Assembly: GCA_900016875.1 (NCBI GenBank)
Contig: FCNR01000032.1
Span: 62,001 to 126,000, forward strand
Reading direction: 5' to 3'
Length of the DNA: 64,000 bases
From: Eubacteriaceae bacterium CHKCI004
GTDB taxonomy: Bacteria; Bacillota; Clostridia; Lachnospirales; Lachnospiraceae
Shown: piece by piece, positions 27,704 to 35,633 of the stretch
Numbering within the stretch: the first letter of the stretch is position 1
How the letters are laid out: each line of letters starts with the position of its first letter
Notes under the pieces: model-generated
Databases searched by the model: none
Told to the model about the DNA's origin: nothing
What the model saw: the letters and a program-made list of their open reading frames with translations, nothing else
Translations under genes and position numbers: made by a program

Positions 27704-28105
27704 TTATCTTTTTGTCACCCTCTTCACAACACGCCAGACTGCCAGAATAATCTCCCGGGCAACCGCGAATACCACAAACATCAGCAGAAATCCCACAAGA
27801 CCGAAGATGACATCGTCCAGATCCATGGTTCCGCTGCCGGAATACCACTGACCAATCTCGATGGCAAAGGTCAGAACCAGAATCAGGGTAAATACATAAA
27901 TAAATACAATGACCAGCACATGATTCCGGCTCAGTAATTTAAATAACGGATAAATGACCAGTACCAGCGCCATGCCGATGAGGCCGATCACCAGAAAATG
28001 CAGCTCCTTATCCGTAAAGCTTTTCTCATAGGCATCGTTCAGCGATAAAATATAACTGTGCGACTTCGCAATGAGAACCATCAGGCTTTCCAGAATTGAT
28101 TCCAT
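27704..28105 (-). CDS. VanZ-like membrane protein
   Basis: 133 aa with an amphipathic start and three hydrophobic segments (about 33-55, 60-80, 100-120). The segment EIGQWYSGSGTMDLDDVIFGLVGFLL resembles the E..Q....R..D..D...N..G pattern of VanZ-family proteins, here in a short form. VanZ-type proteins alter cell-envelope properties such as teicoplanin resistance; function here is unproven. The start at 28105 has AGGAGG 7 nt upstream; an earlier in-frame start does not. It is separate from the two-component operon by about 165 bp. Confidence 0.6.
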   Translation of the reverse strand: MESILESLMVLIAKSHSYILSLNDAYEKSFTDKELHFLVIGLIGMALVLVIYPLFKLLSRNHVLVIVFIYVFTLILVLTFAIEIGQWYSGSGTMDLDDVIFGLVGFLLMFVVFAVAREIILAVWRVVKRVTKR

Positions 28106-28221
28106 ATTTCTTCCTCCTATTCTATGGCGTTCTCCGACGCACATTTTGATCCGCCGGAATAAAACCATTTTCTTTTATGTCCATGGACAAAGTGCAAATA
28201 CCCGTCCGTTAAAATAAAACA

Positions 28222-28248
28222 GAAAAAAGCAGGTTTACACCTGCTTTC
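28222..28248 (-). terminator. Intrinsic terminator of the thrE operon
   Basis: Stem AAAGCAGGT/ACCTGCTTT with a 4-nt loop and a T-run on the minus strand, 38 bp after the exporter's last stop. Confidence 0.88.
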
Positions 28249-28285
28249 CAGTATAGTATAGATGCTTTGTCTCAGTCAAACTGTT

Positions 28286-28753
28286 TTATTTTCGCGAATC
28301 TGACAGTTTCTTCACACGCCGAAAAAGCTGATAGAGGAAATCCAGCAGCGCCGACATGAGACAAATTCCCACTGCCAGTCCGAGCGCGTACATGATAAGT
28401 TCCGAGCCATAGATTCGGCTCACCGCCCAATGCTTTTGTACGGCGTTGCTCATCATATAGTACAGTGAACCTCCCGGAATCAGAGGAATCAATGTGATGA
28501 TCACATAGAGATTCGCCGGACAGTGCCGGATTCTCGCCAGCAGTTCCCCGTACAGCACAGAAAAAAAGCTGGCACATAATGTTGCCGAAAAGATATCTCC
28601 TGTGGAAGCCTCCAGATTATAAAAAATTATCCATCCGAACATACCTCCGGCCGCTGCCAGAAACAGATGCCTGGGCCTCATATTAAATACCATGCCAAAT
28701 CCCAGAGATCCAAGAAATGCCGTTACTGTTTTAATAATCGCTAATTCATCCAT
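28286..28753 (-). CDS. Threonine/serine exporter, small subunit (DUF3815/ThrE C-terminal half, YjjB-like)
   Basis: 155 aa with four to five transmembrane helices and the family segment TLIPLIPGGSLYYMM. It corresponds to the C-terminal half of the one-piece ThrE exporter and is encoded directly after the other half (12-bp gap), so the two probably form one transporter exporting threonine, serine or a small organic acid such as succinate, as YjjPB does. AAGGAGG lies upstream of the ATG. Confidence 0.88.
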   Translation of the reverse strand: MDELAIIKTVTAFLGSLGFGMVFNMRPRHLFLAAAGGMFGWIIFYNLEASTGDIFSATLCASFFSVLYGELLARIRHCPANLYVIITLIPLIPGGSLYYMMSNAVQKHWAVSRIYGSELIMYALGLAVGICLMSALLDFLYQLFRRVKKLSDSRK

Positions 28754-28765
28754 AACCGAGCCTCC

Positions 28766-29521
28766 TTACCATACGCCTGTGATCCAGACAGAAAGTACAA
28801 ATCCACAGGCGATGGCGCCCGCCCAAAGTATTGATTCGACAAGACGCATGAGACCGGAGATCGTATCTCCGATCAACACATTCCTCACCGCATTGGTGAA
28901 CGGCACTCCCGGTATAAGCAGCATGATGTCTCCTATCATAATCTTATCCACATGCACCGGAAGAAACCAGGACAAAACGCAGATAATCAGGCCTGCAAGA
29001 AAAGAACAAAACAGATTAAAAATCACAGTATTCATACAAAGCGGCGCCAGCCATTTCTGCATGGCGCAAATGCATACCGCGACGATTGCTGCCATGAGCG
29101 CGTCCGTTACATTTCCTCCAAAAAAAACGGTAAGTCCTCCGGCCGCCAGTATACTGCCGCACAGAAGATAAAAACTGTTCTGCCCGCCATCTCTGATTCT
29201 GTTTACTTCCGCCCGGAGTTCCTCTACTGTTAAAGGTTCCTCACAGCACCTGCGGCTCAATGCATTCAGATCTTCGATTTTCCTGAAATCCGTGCCTCCT
29301 GACGTACGGATCCGCCTCGTCTGTGTAAGCATCTCGCCATCAGGGAAAGTCATAGTCACCACAATACTTGAAGTAATGACAAAAACATCTGTCTCTTTTG
29401 CTCCGTATGCTTTTCCCATGCGGCTTATGGTTTCCTCAACCCTTCTTATCTCGGCGCCGCTGATGAGCAGAAGTTCACCCACGTGCATCAACTGATGCAG
29501 CATCCTATTCTCCGTATTCAT
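28766..29521 (-). CDS. Threonine/serine exporter, large subunit (DUF1212, YjjP-like)
   Basis: 251 aa. Cytoplasmic N-terminal part with GAEIRRVEETISRMGKAYG and the VTMTFPDGE strand, followed by five transmembrane segments including LIPGVPFTNAVRN, the conserved loop of this family. First gene of a two-gene operon with the small subunit. The transported substrate is inferred from the family. Confidence 0.9.
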   Translation of the reverse strand: MNTENRMLHQLMHVGELLLISGAEIRRVEETISRMGKAYGAKETDVFVITSSIVVTMTFPDGEMLTQTRRIRTSGGTDFRKIEDLNALSRRCCEEPLTVEELRAEVNRIRDGGQNSFYLLCGSILAAGGLTVFFGGNVTDALMAAIVAVCICAMQKWLAPLCMNTVIFNLFCSFLAGLIICVLSWFLPVHVDKIMIGDIMLLIPGVPFTNAVRNVLIGDTISGLMRLVESILWAGAIACGFVLSVWITGVW

Positions 29522-29551
29522 TTCTCTTCTCCCAGATACATTTCCTGTATA

Positions 29552-30589
29552 TTATTTATCCCACTGCGTGAGATTATATGTATTGATCACTCTGCTGAGC
29601 TGACTCACATAGGAACCGGAAGTTGCGTAGCCGCCGTTTTTTATGATCTGCAGCTGCCGCTTGTAGCTTTTTGTATCAGTCAGTCCTGCATAGCGTTTTC
29701 GGCTGCCGTTTCTGGCATTCAGCAGATAGGCGGAGTGGTCTTCGATAGAATCCTCAATGCAGGAATACTTGCGGAACTTGGCCGTGATGCTGTACCGGCC
29801 GCCGGAACCGTATTCATATGTACGTTTTTTATAATAATTCACGCCGTCCCAGGCAGAACCGCTCCAGGTATTGCCTGACAGATTCATCTTCATACCGAAG
29901 AGATTGTTGCCGTTCTGCGCCAGAGTGGACTGCCCCCATCCGCTCTCCAGAATGGCCTGCGCCATGGTGACAGAAGCAAGAATTCCTGTCCGTTTATAGT
30001 TTTCCCTGGCGATCGGTCCGATTTTTTTGATGAAAGACGACTGCGAAATGTTCTTCGCCTTGGTGGCCGTCTTGGAAATGCCCGGACGAACCTGCAAAGT
30101 TACGGTTTTTGACTTTCCACTGTATGAATATTTCAGTCCGAAAAAGGAAGCCGCCTGATTCACCGGCACCAGAAGATCTCTGACGTCGCTCTTCCGGAAA
30201 GTAACAAAATACGGCTTCACTTTGAGTTTCATCTTCGTACCATTGACCTTAGCATACTTTTTATTGGCATAAAAAATGACCTTTCTGGCGCCATAGCGCA
30301 GGGTCACTTTACTGCCGTCCGCACTGTAGGAGGCGCGGATTCCATTATCGGAAAATAAAGTTTTACATGGAACATATATGGTCGAACCGATTTTCACCGA
30401 AGGGGCTTCCTGAGAATCAGAAGCCATGGATACTTCTTCGCCGCTGTATCTGACATTAACAATTGTTCCTTTCAGACTGGTTGCATTACCGTTTTTGATG
30501 ACGGGAATCCTTGCCGCCGATGCAGGCACAGCCTTCCACGTCATGCCCATGGCGGCTGCAGCCAGAATTATAATTAATTTTTTCTTCAC
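29552..30589 (-). CDS. Secreted glucosaminidase with copper-amine-oxidase-N-like domain
   Basis: 345 aa with a signal peptide (KKKLIIILAAAAMGMTWKAVPASA). Residues about 50-180 form the beta-rich module often called copper amine oxidase N-terminal domain (VKIGSTIYVPCKTLF, LLVPVNQAASFFGL). Residues about 195-340 are a glucosaminidase (GH73-like) domain: ILASVTMAQAILESGWGQS with the catalytic Glu in LESGW, then NLFGMK and YSCIEDSIEDHSAYLL. It likely cuts peptidoglycan glycan strands during growth or separation. The start is a GTG at 30589 with GAGGAG 8 nt upstream; the earlier ATG lacks a site. Confidence 0.88.
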   Translation of the reverse strand: MKKKLIIILAAAAMGMTWKAVPASAARIPVIKNGNATSLKGTIVNVRYSGEEVSMASDSQEAPSVKIGSTIYVPCKTLFSDNGIRASYSADGSKVTLRYGARKVIFYANKKYAKVNGTKMKLKVKPYFVTFRKSDVRDLLVPVNQAASFFGLKYSYSGKSKTVTLQVRPGISKTATKAKNISQSSFIKKIGPIARENYKRTGILASVTMAQAILESGWGQSTLAQNGNNLFGMKMNLSGNTWSGSAWDGVNYYKKRTYEYGSGGRYSITAKFRKYSCIEDSIEDHSAYLLNARNGSRKRYAGLTDTKSYKRQLQIIKNGGYATSGSYVSQLSRVINTYNLTQWDK

Positions 30590-30755
30590 AGTATTTCTCC
30601 TCTCGACAAAATTTGTCTTATCTTTTGACACATTTTCATTATTAAAACACATTCTCCCCGGAATATGTTACAAAAGTATTATATATTGGAAATATGTCCG
30701 TAATAAGTTTTTTTCAAATTTTATCGGGAGGAGTATTCTGCCTGATCAGATCAAA

Positions 30756-32039
30756 TCAGATCTGATCCAATGCCTGAGCCAGATCTGCGATCAGATCGTC
30801 TGCGTCCTCAATGCCGCAGGAATAACGGATCAGATCCGGTTTTACTCCGCATGCCTCAAGCTCTGCGTCGTTCATCTGGCGATGAGTTGCACTGGCCGGA
30901 TGGAGACAGCAGGTTCTGGCATCCGCCACATGAGTCTCGATTGCTCCCAGCTGCAGATGCTTCATAAAGTTCTCCGCCGCTTTTCTTCCGCCTTTTACGC
31001 CGAAGCTTACCACGCCGCAGGAACCATTCGGCAGGTATTTCTGCGCCAGATCATAATACTTATCGCCTTCCAGACCGCAGTAATTTACATATGTCACCTT
31101 CTCATGATTCTTTAAGAACTGAGCCACTGCCATGGCATTTTCACAATGACGTTTCACTCTTACATGAAGACTCTCCAGGCCCAGATTCAAAATAAAGGCA
31201 TTCTGCGGAGACTGAATGGAACCGAAGTCTCTCATGAGCTGCGCTGTCGCTTTCGTGATGTACGCGCCCTCAAGGCCGAAACGTTCTGTGTAGATCACGC
31301 CATGATAACTGTCATCCGGCGTGCAGAGTCCCGGATACTTATCCGGATATTTGGTCCAGTCAAACTTGCCGCTGTCCACGATGCAGCCGCCGACTCCTGC
31401 TCCGTGTCCATCCATATATTTGGTGGTGGAATGAGTAACGATATCTGCGCCCCACTCAAACGGACGGCAGTTGATCGGCGTAGCAAAAGTATTATCCACG
31501 ATCAGAGGTACGCCGTGAGCATGAGCTGCTTTTGCAAACTTCTCGATGTCCAGCACAGTGAGAGCCGGATTGGCTATGGTCTCTCCAAAAACAGCCTTTG
31601 TATTCGGGCGGAACGCTGCGTTCAGTTCTTCTTCCGTACAGTCAGGATCAACAAAAGTGAACTCAATGCCCATCCGCTTCATTGTCACGGCAAACAGATT
31701 GTAGGTTCCGCCGTAAATGGACGCGGAAGAAACCACATGGTCACCGCAGGAGGCAATATTGAACACAGAGTAGAAAGATGCTGCCTGTCCTGAAGAAGTC
31801 AGCATGGCTGCGGTTCCTCCCTCCAGTTCACAGATCTTCTTTGCCACGTAATCGTTGGTCGGATTCTGCAGTCTTGTATAGAAATATCCCTCTGCTTCCA
31901 GGTCAAAAAGCTTGCCCATGTCCTCGCTGGTGGCATATTTAAAAGTCGTGCTCTGTACAATCGGAATCTGACGGGGCTCTCCGTTGCCCGGCGTATACCC
32001 TCCCTGTACACATTTGGTATTTAATGAGTATTCTTTCAT
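30756..32039 (-). CDS. metY: O-acetylhomoserine sulfhydrylase (homocysteine synthase)
   Basis: 427-aa PLP enzyme of the Cys/Met metabolism family. Visible: YTRLQNPTND, LTSSGQAASFY, VDNTFATP, PLP lysine in HSTTKYMDGHG, and the C-terminal LIRYSCGIEDADDL. It makes homocysteine from O-acetylhomoserine and sulfide, giving direct sulfur capture in anaerobes. The length and the 'aminocarboxypropyltransferase' type loops favour MetY over MetB. It follows two other minus-strand genes at a 64-bp gap; no SAM riboswitch fits in that gap. The stop codon lies inside the small inverted repeat GATCAGATC/GATCTGATC. Confidence 0.93.
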   Translation of the reverse strand: MKEYSLNTKCVQGGYTPGNGEPRQIPIVQSTTFKYATSEDMGKLFDLEAEGYFYTRLQNPTNDYVAKKICELEGGTAAMLTSSGQAASFYSVFNIASCGDHVVSSASIYGGTYNLFAVTMKRMGIEFTFVDPDCTEEELNAAFRPNTKAVFGETIANPALTVLDIEKFAKAAHAHGVPLIVDNTFATPINCRPFEWGADIVTHSTTKYMDGHGAGVGGCIVDSGKFDWTKYPDKYPGLCTPDDSYHGVIYTERFGLEGAYITKATAQLMRDFGSIQSPQNAFILNLGLESLHVRVKRHCENAMAVAQFLKNHEKVTYVNYCGLEGDKYYDLAQKYLPNGSCGVVSFGVKGGRKAAENFMKHLQLGAIETHVADARTCCLHPASATHRQMNDAELEACGVKPDLIRYSCGIEDADDLIADLAQALDQI

Positions 32040-32103
32040 GGTTTTCCTCCTTCAATGTATCGTCACTGGCAGGTACTTCCGCCTGCCGCTGCCAATTATA
32101 CTA

Positions 32104-32808
32104 TCATGTTCCCGGCAAAAAATCCAGCTTCGAGAGCGGAATCCGCCGGTCTTCCTCAAAATACATATAAAAATCTGCCGGACACCAGGGCATCTTATAA
32201 ATCCGCTCGAACACCGGATAGAAAATGCAGTCTTCATATACGTCAAGCTGCTCGTGAAGAAAACGGTCGTGCTCCTCATGTTCCCCGTCTCCAAAATCTG
32301 TAAATGCAAAGGAATATTTTCCTTTAAATCTTTCTGCCTGCTCCTCGTCCATCCTTTTTAGCACCTTATAATAATTATAGAGAAGAAAAAGCTTGGACAC
32401 CGGCACAAAGCGTTTCCCATTCTTCGTCATCAGAAGCTTCGGCGCGCGGCCGTCATAATGAAAGTTCTCTGTTCCGATAGCCTCCAGCTGCAGGAGTCCC
32501 TCCTCTATCTTTCCGTCCAGCAGATGTATAACGCTCTCGTAGGCGCGCCTGATATTGGCGTAAGGCAGATCATGCGGCAGATGATAATAACATTTCCTGA
32601 TCATCTGCATATTCCAGCGGCTGTACTCTGAAAGCAGCCCTTTATAATCCGCAAGGCATCCCGGCCGCACCGCATACTCCCAGAGAAACGCCAGCATGTT
32701 CTCATACATGACCACATCCCGGTCGTCATAATTAAGCCGTCGCAGACAAGTATCGTAACCTTCCCGGTCAAAGTTTTTTTCTTCTGTAAAATGCACTGCC
32801 TGTTCCAT
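32104..32808 (-). CDS. Hypothetical protein, 234 aa, next to the chorismate mutase-ACT gene
   Basis: Not recognised. The protein is soluble and helical with many aromatic and acidic residues (ENMLAFLWEYAVRPG, DLPYANIRRAYESVIHLLDG, FKGKYSFAFTDFGDGEHEEH). It has no signal peptide, membrane segment, HExxH or nucleotide motif. The start at 32808 has AAGGAGG 5 nt upstream, and the gene begins 13 bp after the chorismate mutase-ACT gene, so the two are co-transcribed; metY may follow in the same transcript. No function can be assigned. Confidence 0.7.
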   Translation of the reverse strand: MEQAVHFTEEKNFDREGYDTCLRRLNYDDRDVVMYENMLAFLWEYAVRPGCLADYKGLLSEYSRWNMQMIRKCYYHLPHDLPYANIRRAYESVIHLLDGKIEEGLLQLEAIGTENFHYDGRAPKLLMTKNGKRFVPVSKLFLLYNYYKVLKRMDEEQAERFKGKYSFAFTDFGDGEHEEHDRFLHEQLDVYEDCIFYPVFERIYKMPWCPADFYMYFEEDRRIPLSKLDFLPGT

Positions 32809-32821
32809 AAATACCTCCTTC

Positions 32822-33688
32822 TCAGAAATCCCCCTCACACCGGTAACTGCCAAGAATCTTCAACTCCTGCGTCTCCTGCGAAAGCTGAAACAGCAGGGCA
32901 CGGATTTCTTTTGTGTCCATATTGGCGGACAGTTCCGCAAAAAAACGATAATTCCAGGTATCGCCCTGCCGGAACGGACGGGAATGGATCTCTGTCATAT
33001 TTACGCCGTAATCAGAAATCATAGACAGAATACTGCTTAAGCTTCCACTTCTGTTCGGACAAGTAAACATGATCTTTATGCGGTTATGCTCCGGCAGAAC
33101 CACAAGTTTTCCGGCAAAAATGACCATCTTGCGGCGAACGCCTGCCGCGTCTGTCTGCACGCGGCACTCCGTAATATAGAGTCCTTTATCCAGCAAAAGC
33201 TGATGCATCTCATCCGACACGCCTGCGCCGACTTCTTCTATGATGCCCATTCCGGCATCTGCCTTGCCGCTTTTTATCATCTCTCCCACGGACTCATAGG
33301 AGTCTACCGTCAGCACATCGTCTTTGGAACATGTCTCGCAGAGATAAAGTTCTTCTTTCACCATGCACAGACGTCCGGCGGCTTCAGACTCTCTCTCATA
33401 AAAAAACGGGAAACAATCTCTAAGCTCCATAGTCCGCCCATATTGATATTTGCGGCTGACTTCCATGATCCTTTTGATGAGCGCCGTATATTCTCGCACC
33501 AGCCGCGGTTCCATCCCTTCCGTCTGCTTCCTGATGATGGCGTCTTCCCGGTCCGGCTTATAAATCACATCTTCCGTTTCCGCCTTAATACACGCCACCT
33601 GATCGGCCAGAGACATTCTTTCCACAAAAAGCTTCCGAATCTCTCCGTCCACCCTGTCAATATTTTTCCTTACTTCTGATAATTCCAT
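32822..33688 (-). CDS. Chorismate mutase with shortened prephenate-dehydratase-like segment and ACT domain
   Basis: 288 aa. Residues 1-85 are an AroQ-type chorismate mutase (RKNIDRVDGEIRKLFVERM; YKPDREDAIIRKQ). Residues about 205-280 are an ACT domain (LSSILSMISDYGVNMTEIHSRP). Between them are only about 110 residues, of which SVGEMIKSGKADAGMGIIEEVGAGVS resembles the second half of prephenate dehydratase; its usual first half and the TRF motif are not seen. A normal fused PheA is about 370 aa. It may be a mutase under phenylalanine feedback without dehydratase activity. Start ATG at 33688 with GTGAGG 6 nt upstream. Confidence 0.75.
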   Translation of the reverse strand: MELSEVRKNIDRVDGEIRKLFVERMSLADQVACIKAETEDVIYKPDREDAIIRKQTEGMEPRLVREYTALIKRIMEVSRKYQYGRTMELRDCFPFFYERESEAAGRLCMVKEELYLCETCSKDDVLTVDSYESVGEMIKSGKADAGMGIIEEVGAGVSDEMHQLLLDKGLYITECRVQTDAAGVRRKMVIFAGKLVVLPEHNRIKIMFTCPNRSGSLSSILSMISDYGVNMTEIHSRPFRQGDTWNYRFFAELSANMDTKEIRALLFQLSQETQELKILGSYRCEGDF

Positions 33689-33747
33689 CTGATACCTCAC
33701 TTTTTATATTAGTGCAATTGATGCATCCATCTGCTGCTACATATAAG

Positions 33748-33800
33748 AAAACAGAGGCCGCATCGACAAATGCCCTCTGTCAATGGCAGCCTCTGTTTAT
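33748..33800 (-). terminator. Intrinsic terminator of the mecA-like gene
   Basis: Outer stem AAACAGAGGC/GCCTCTGTTT with a nested inner stem; on minus strand it is followed by TTTTC. It lies about 60 bp after the mecA-like stop. Confidence 0.8.
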
Positions 33801-33858
33801 TATATAATGTTTTTTTGAATCTGAAAACATGGAAATGCAAAACTTATTTTGATGCATA

Positions 33859-34656
33859 TCAGCTCATTGCGCTTAAAACTTCAATAGCATTTCCGTCAAT
33901 CATTCTTCTTCCATGTTCCTCCAGGTACGCTTCCTCAAAGCCGAGCTCACCGGCCTTTCCTCCGTATTCCTCTGCGGTGATCATAAAAGCAACCGCCTGG
34001 GCGTCCGACTCACACTGGGAGAAATCCACTAACAGCACATACTCCTCATCCGCTTTGTACAGGGTAGAATACAAATGCGCTCTCTCACCCAGCAGAGAAC
34101 AAAACTGAACCAGCCTGGAAAAATCTCCAAACACCAGTTTTCTCGGAGGAAAATCAGCCCCTCTCTTTTCGCCTGCATCTTTATCAGAAACGGCAGCGTC
34201 CGCTCCGCCGCCGGTCGTCGTCTCCTGCTCTTCCACATCGACTTTTCCCATGCAGACTTCCTGAAGATCTCTGGAAATCTCCTCAAAAGCCTTCTCCTTT
34301 TCTTCTCCGGAAAGGGCGTACACCTCCGCCAGTCTCTCATCCGTTATTTTTTTATTTAAAGCGGAAGTCATTTTTTTAATCTGGTCCAGATCCCTGTCAA
34401 TGGCAACATCTGGAAATGTACAGCTGATGGTCACCAACAACTGGTCTGCCGGCAGGGATCTGGCGATGTAATTCTGTATACCATTCTCCGTGTGCCAGTC
34501 AATATAATTCTGTGAGCTCTTTACAATCGCGTTGAGAAATTCTTCCATTTGCTTGCTGTCTGTACTCAACGTCTGTAAGTCAAAACCCATACTGTCGATT
34601 TCTTTCTTATGAATCAGACAGCGTATCGTTTCGTCGTCAATCTTCCAAAAAAACAT
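33859..34656 (-). CDS. mecA: MecA-like adaptor protein for ClpC/ClpP
   Basis: 265 aa with the MecA layout: an N-terminal substrate-binding domain (1-about 110; TIRCLIHKKEIDSMGFDLQTL), an acidic/low-complexity linker (about 130-170; EEQETTTGGGADAAVSDKDAG), and a C-terminal ClpC-binding domain (about 180-265; FGDFSRLVQFCSLLGERA...STLYKADEEYVLLVDF). MecA brings proteins to ClpCP for degradation and controls competence and stress in Bacillus. The start has GGAGGG 6 nt upstream. It is transcribed alone from a strong promoter overlapped by a CIRCE-like element. Confidence 0.8.
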   Translation of the reverse strand: MFFWKIDDETIRCLIHKKEIDSMGFDLQTLSTDSKQMEEFLNAIVKSSQNYIDWHTENGIQNYIARSLPADQLLVTISCTFPDVAIDRDLDQIKKMTSALNKKITDERLAEVYALSGEEKEKAFEEISRDLQEVCMGKVDVEEQETTTGGGADAAVSDKDAGEKRGADFPPRKLVFGDFSRLVQFCSLLGERAHLYSTLYKADEEYVLLVDFSQCESDAQAVAFMITAEEYGGKAGELGFEEAYLEEHGRRMIDGNAIEVLSAMS

Positions 34657-34679
34657 CGTATCCCTCCTTCCTTCCCTTT

Positions 34680-34721
34680 ATTATAGCAAAATTATTAGCC
34701 ATGTCAACACTCGAGTGCTAA
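34680..34721 (-). promoter_or_regulatory. Promoter of the mecA-like gene with CIRCE-like HrcA operator
   Basis: Minus strand: -35 TTGACA (34702-34707), 16-bp spacer, -10 TATAAT (34680-34685). An inverted repeat at 34695-34721, read on minus as TTAGCACTC-N9-CATGGCTAA, matches the CIRCE consensus (TTAGCACTC-N9-GAGTGCTAA) in 9/9 and 6/9 positions and overlaps the -35. HrcA binds CIRCE to repress groESL and dnaK operons. Confidence 0.7.
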
Positions 34722-34844
34722 TTTCTCTTTTCCTGCTTGTCCTTATGGAAATATATTTTTTTAATTATATCACAATTTATCTGATTTTGTTACCGCACAT
34801 CTGTAAATTCACAAAATATTTTTTTCTATTTCGCATTTTTAACT

Positions 34845-34894
34845 GAAAACACAAAAGACAGAGGCGGCCATATATCATATTATGACCGCCCCTG
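34845..34894 (-). terminator. Intrinsic terminator of the SorC sugar operon
   Basis: Minus strand: stem CAGGGGCGG/CCGCCTCTG plus GTCAT/ATGGC pairing, then a T-rich tail. It lies about 25 bp after the aldolase stop. Confidence 0.75.
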
Positions 34895-34918
34895 CCGGGA
34901 TAGTATCTTATTCTTTGA

Positions 34919-35590
34919 TTATTTATCCATATCTTTTTTTGATTTCTTCTGTCCATAGGAGTTGTTGAATACGTCCACCATTTTCTCCATCTCCGCATCG
35001 TCCAGAAGTACCGGTTTTCCGATCATTCTAGCTTTCACATAGACCTCTGCACAGCCTTCGATCTGTTCTGCTATGTTAAAAGCATTTAAAATATCTTTTC
35101 CTCCGGTGATGAGACCATGATTTGCCATGAGCGCGGCATTTCTGTCTTTCATGGCATCAAAAGTAATCTCTGCCAGTTCCGGTGTTCCGAAAGACACATA
35201 ATCTCCGCAGCGTACATTAGGACCCCCGGCAAAAGCAACCAGATAGCTGGATGCCGGCAGTTCCTCCCGAAGAACGGCAAGTACAGTGCTGTAAACGGAG
35301 TGAGTATGTACCACAGCATTGATATCGTCACGTTTCACATAGAAAATCCTGTGCAGTTCATGCTCACTGGACGGTTTTCTTTTTCCATCTACAACCTCGC
35401 CCTTCAGATTCATTACGACCACATCTTCCGGCTCTGTCTCAAAATAATCAATTCCGCTCGGGCTGATGGCAAAGAGTCCTTCCTCGCGGTTAAAAATACT
35501 GATGTTTCCGCCGGTTCCTTTCGTCAGTCCGTGCTCTATGAGCATTTTACAATATTTTACAACATCTTCTCTTTCTTTTTGTAATAACAT
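34919..35590 (-). CDS. Class II aldolase (L-fuculose-phosphate aldolase-like)
   Basis: 223 aa of the AraD/FucA zinc aldolase-epimerase family. Visible: GGNISIF, SPSGIDY, the catalytic Glu in SSEHELHR, zinc ligands in AVVHTHSVYSTVLA and the third His in ALMANHGLITGG. Such enzymes cleave ketose 1-phosphates to DHAP and an aldehyde, or epimerise ribulose 5-phosphate; sequence alone does not decide. Last gene of the SorC-kinase-dehydrogenase-aldolase operon. The ATG has AAAGGAG upstream. The C-terminus is Lys-rich. Confidence 0.85.
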   Translation of the reverse strand: MLLQKEREDVVKYCKMLIEHGLTKGTGGNISIFNREEGLFAISPSGIDYFETEPEDVVVMNLKGEVVDGKRKPSSEHELHRIFYVKRDDINAVVHTHSVYSTVLAVLREELPASSYLVAFAGGPNVRCGDYVSFGTPELAEITFDAMKDRNAALMANHGLITGGKDILNAFNIAEQIEGCAEVYVKARMIGKPVLLDDAEMEKMVDVFNNSYGQKKSKKDMDK

Positions 35591-35633
35591 AATAAACTCC
35601 TTTCATCGGCAAACCGTATTTTTTTCTATTTTA

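Noticed and set aside
26860-28105. Vancomycin-type VanRS-VanZ resistance cluster
   Set aside because: No vanHAX-like ligase genes nearby, the VanZ likeness is partial, and its gene is separated from the two-component pair.
30744-30767. GATCAGATC/GATCTGATC inverted repeat at the metY stop as a terminator
   Set aside because: No T-run follows on either strand; could be chance in a GATC-rich spot.
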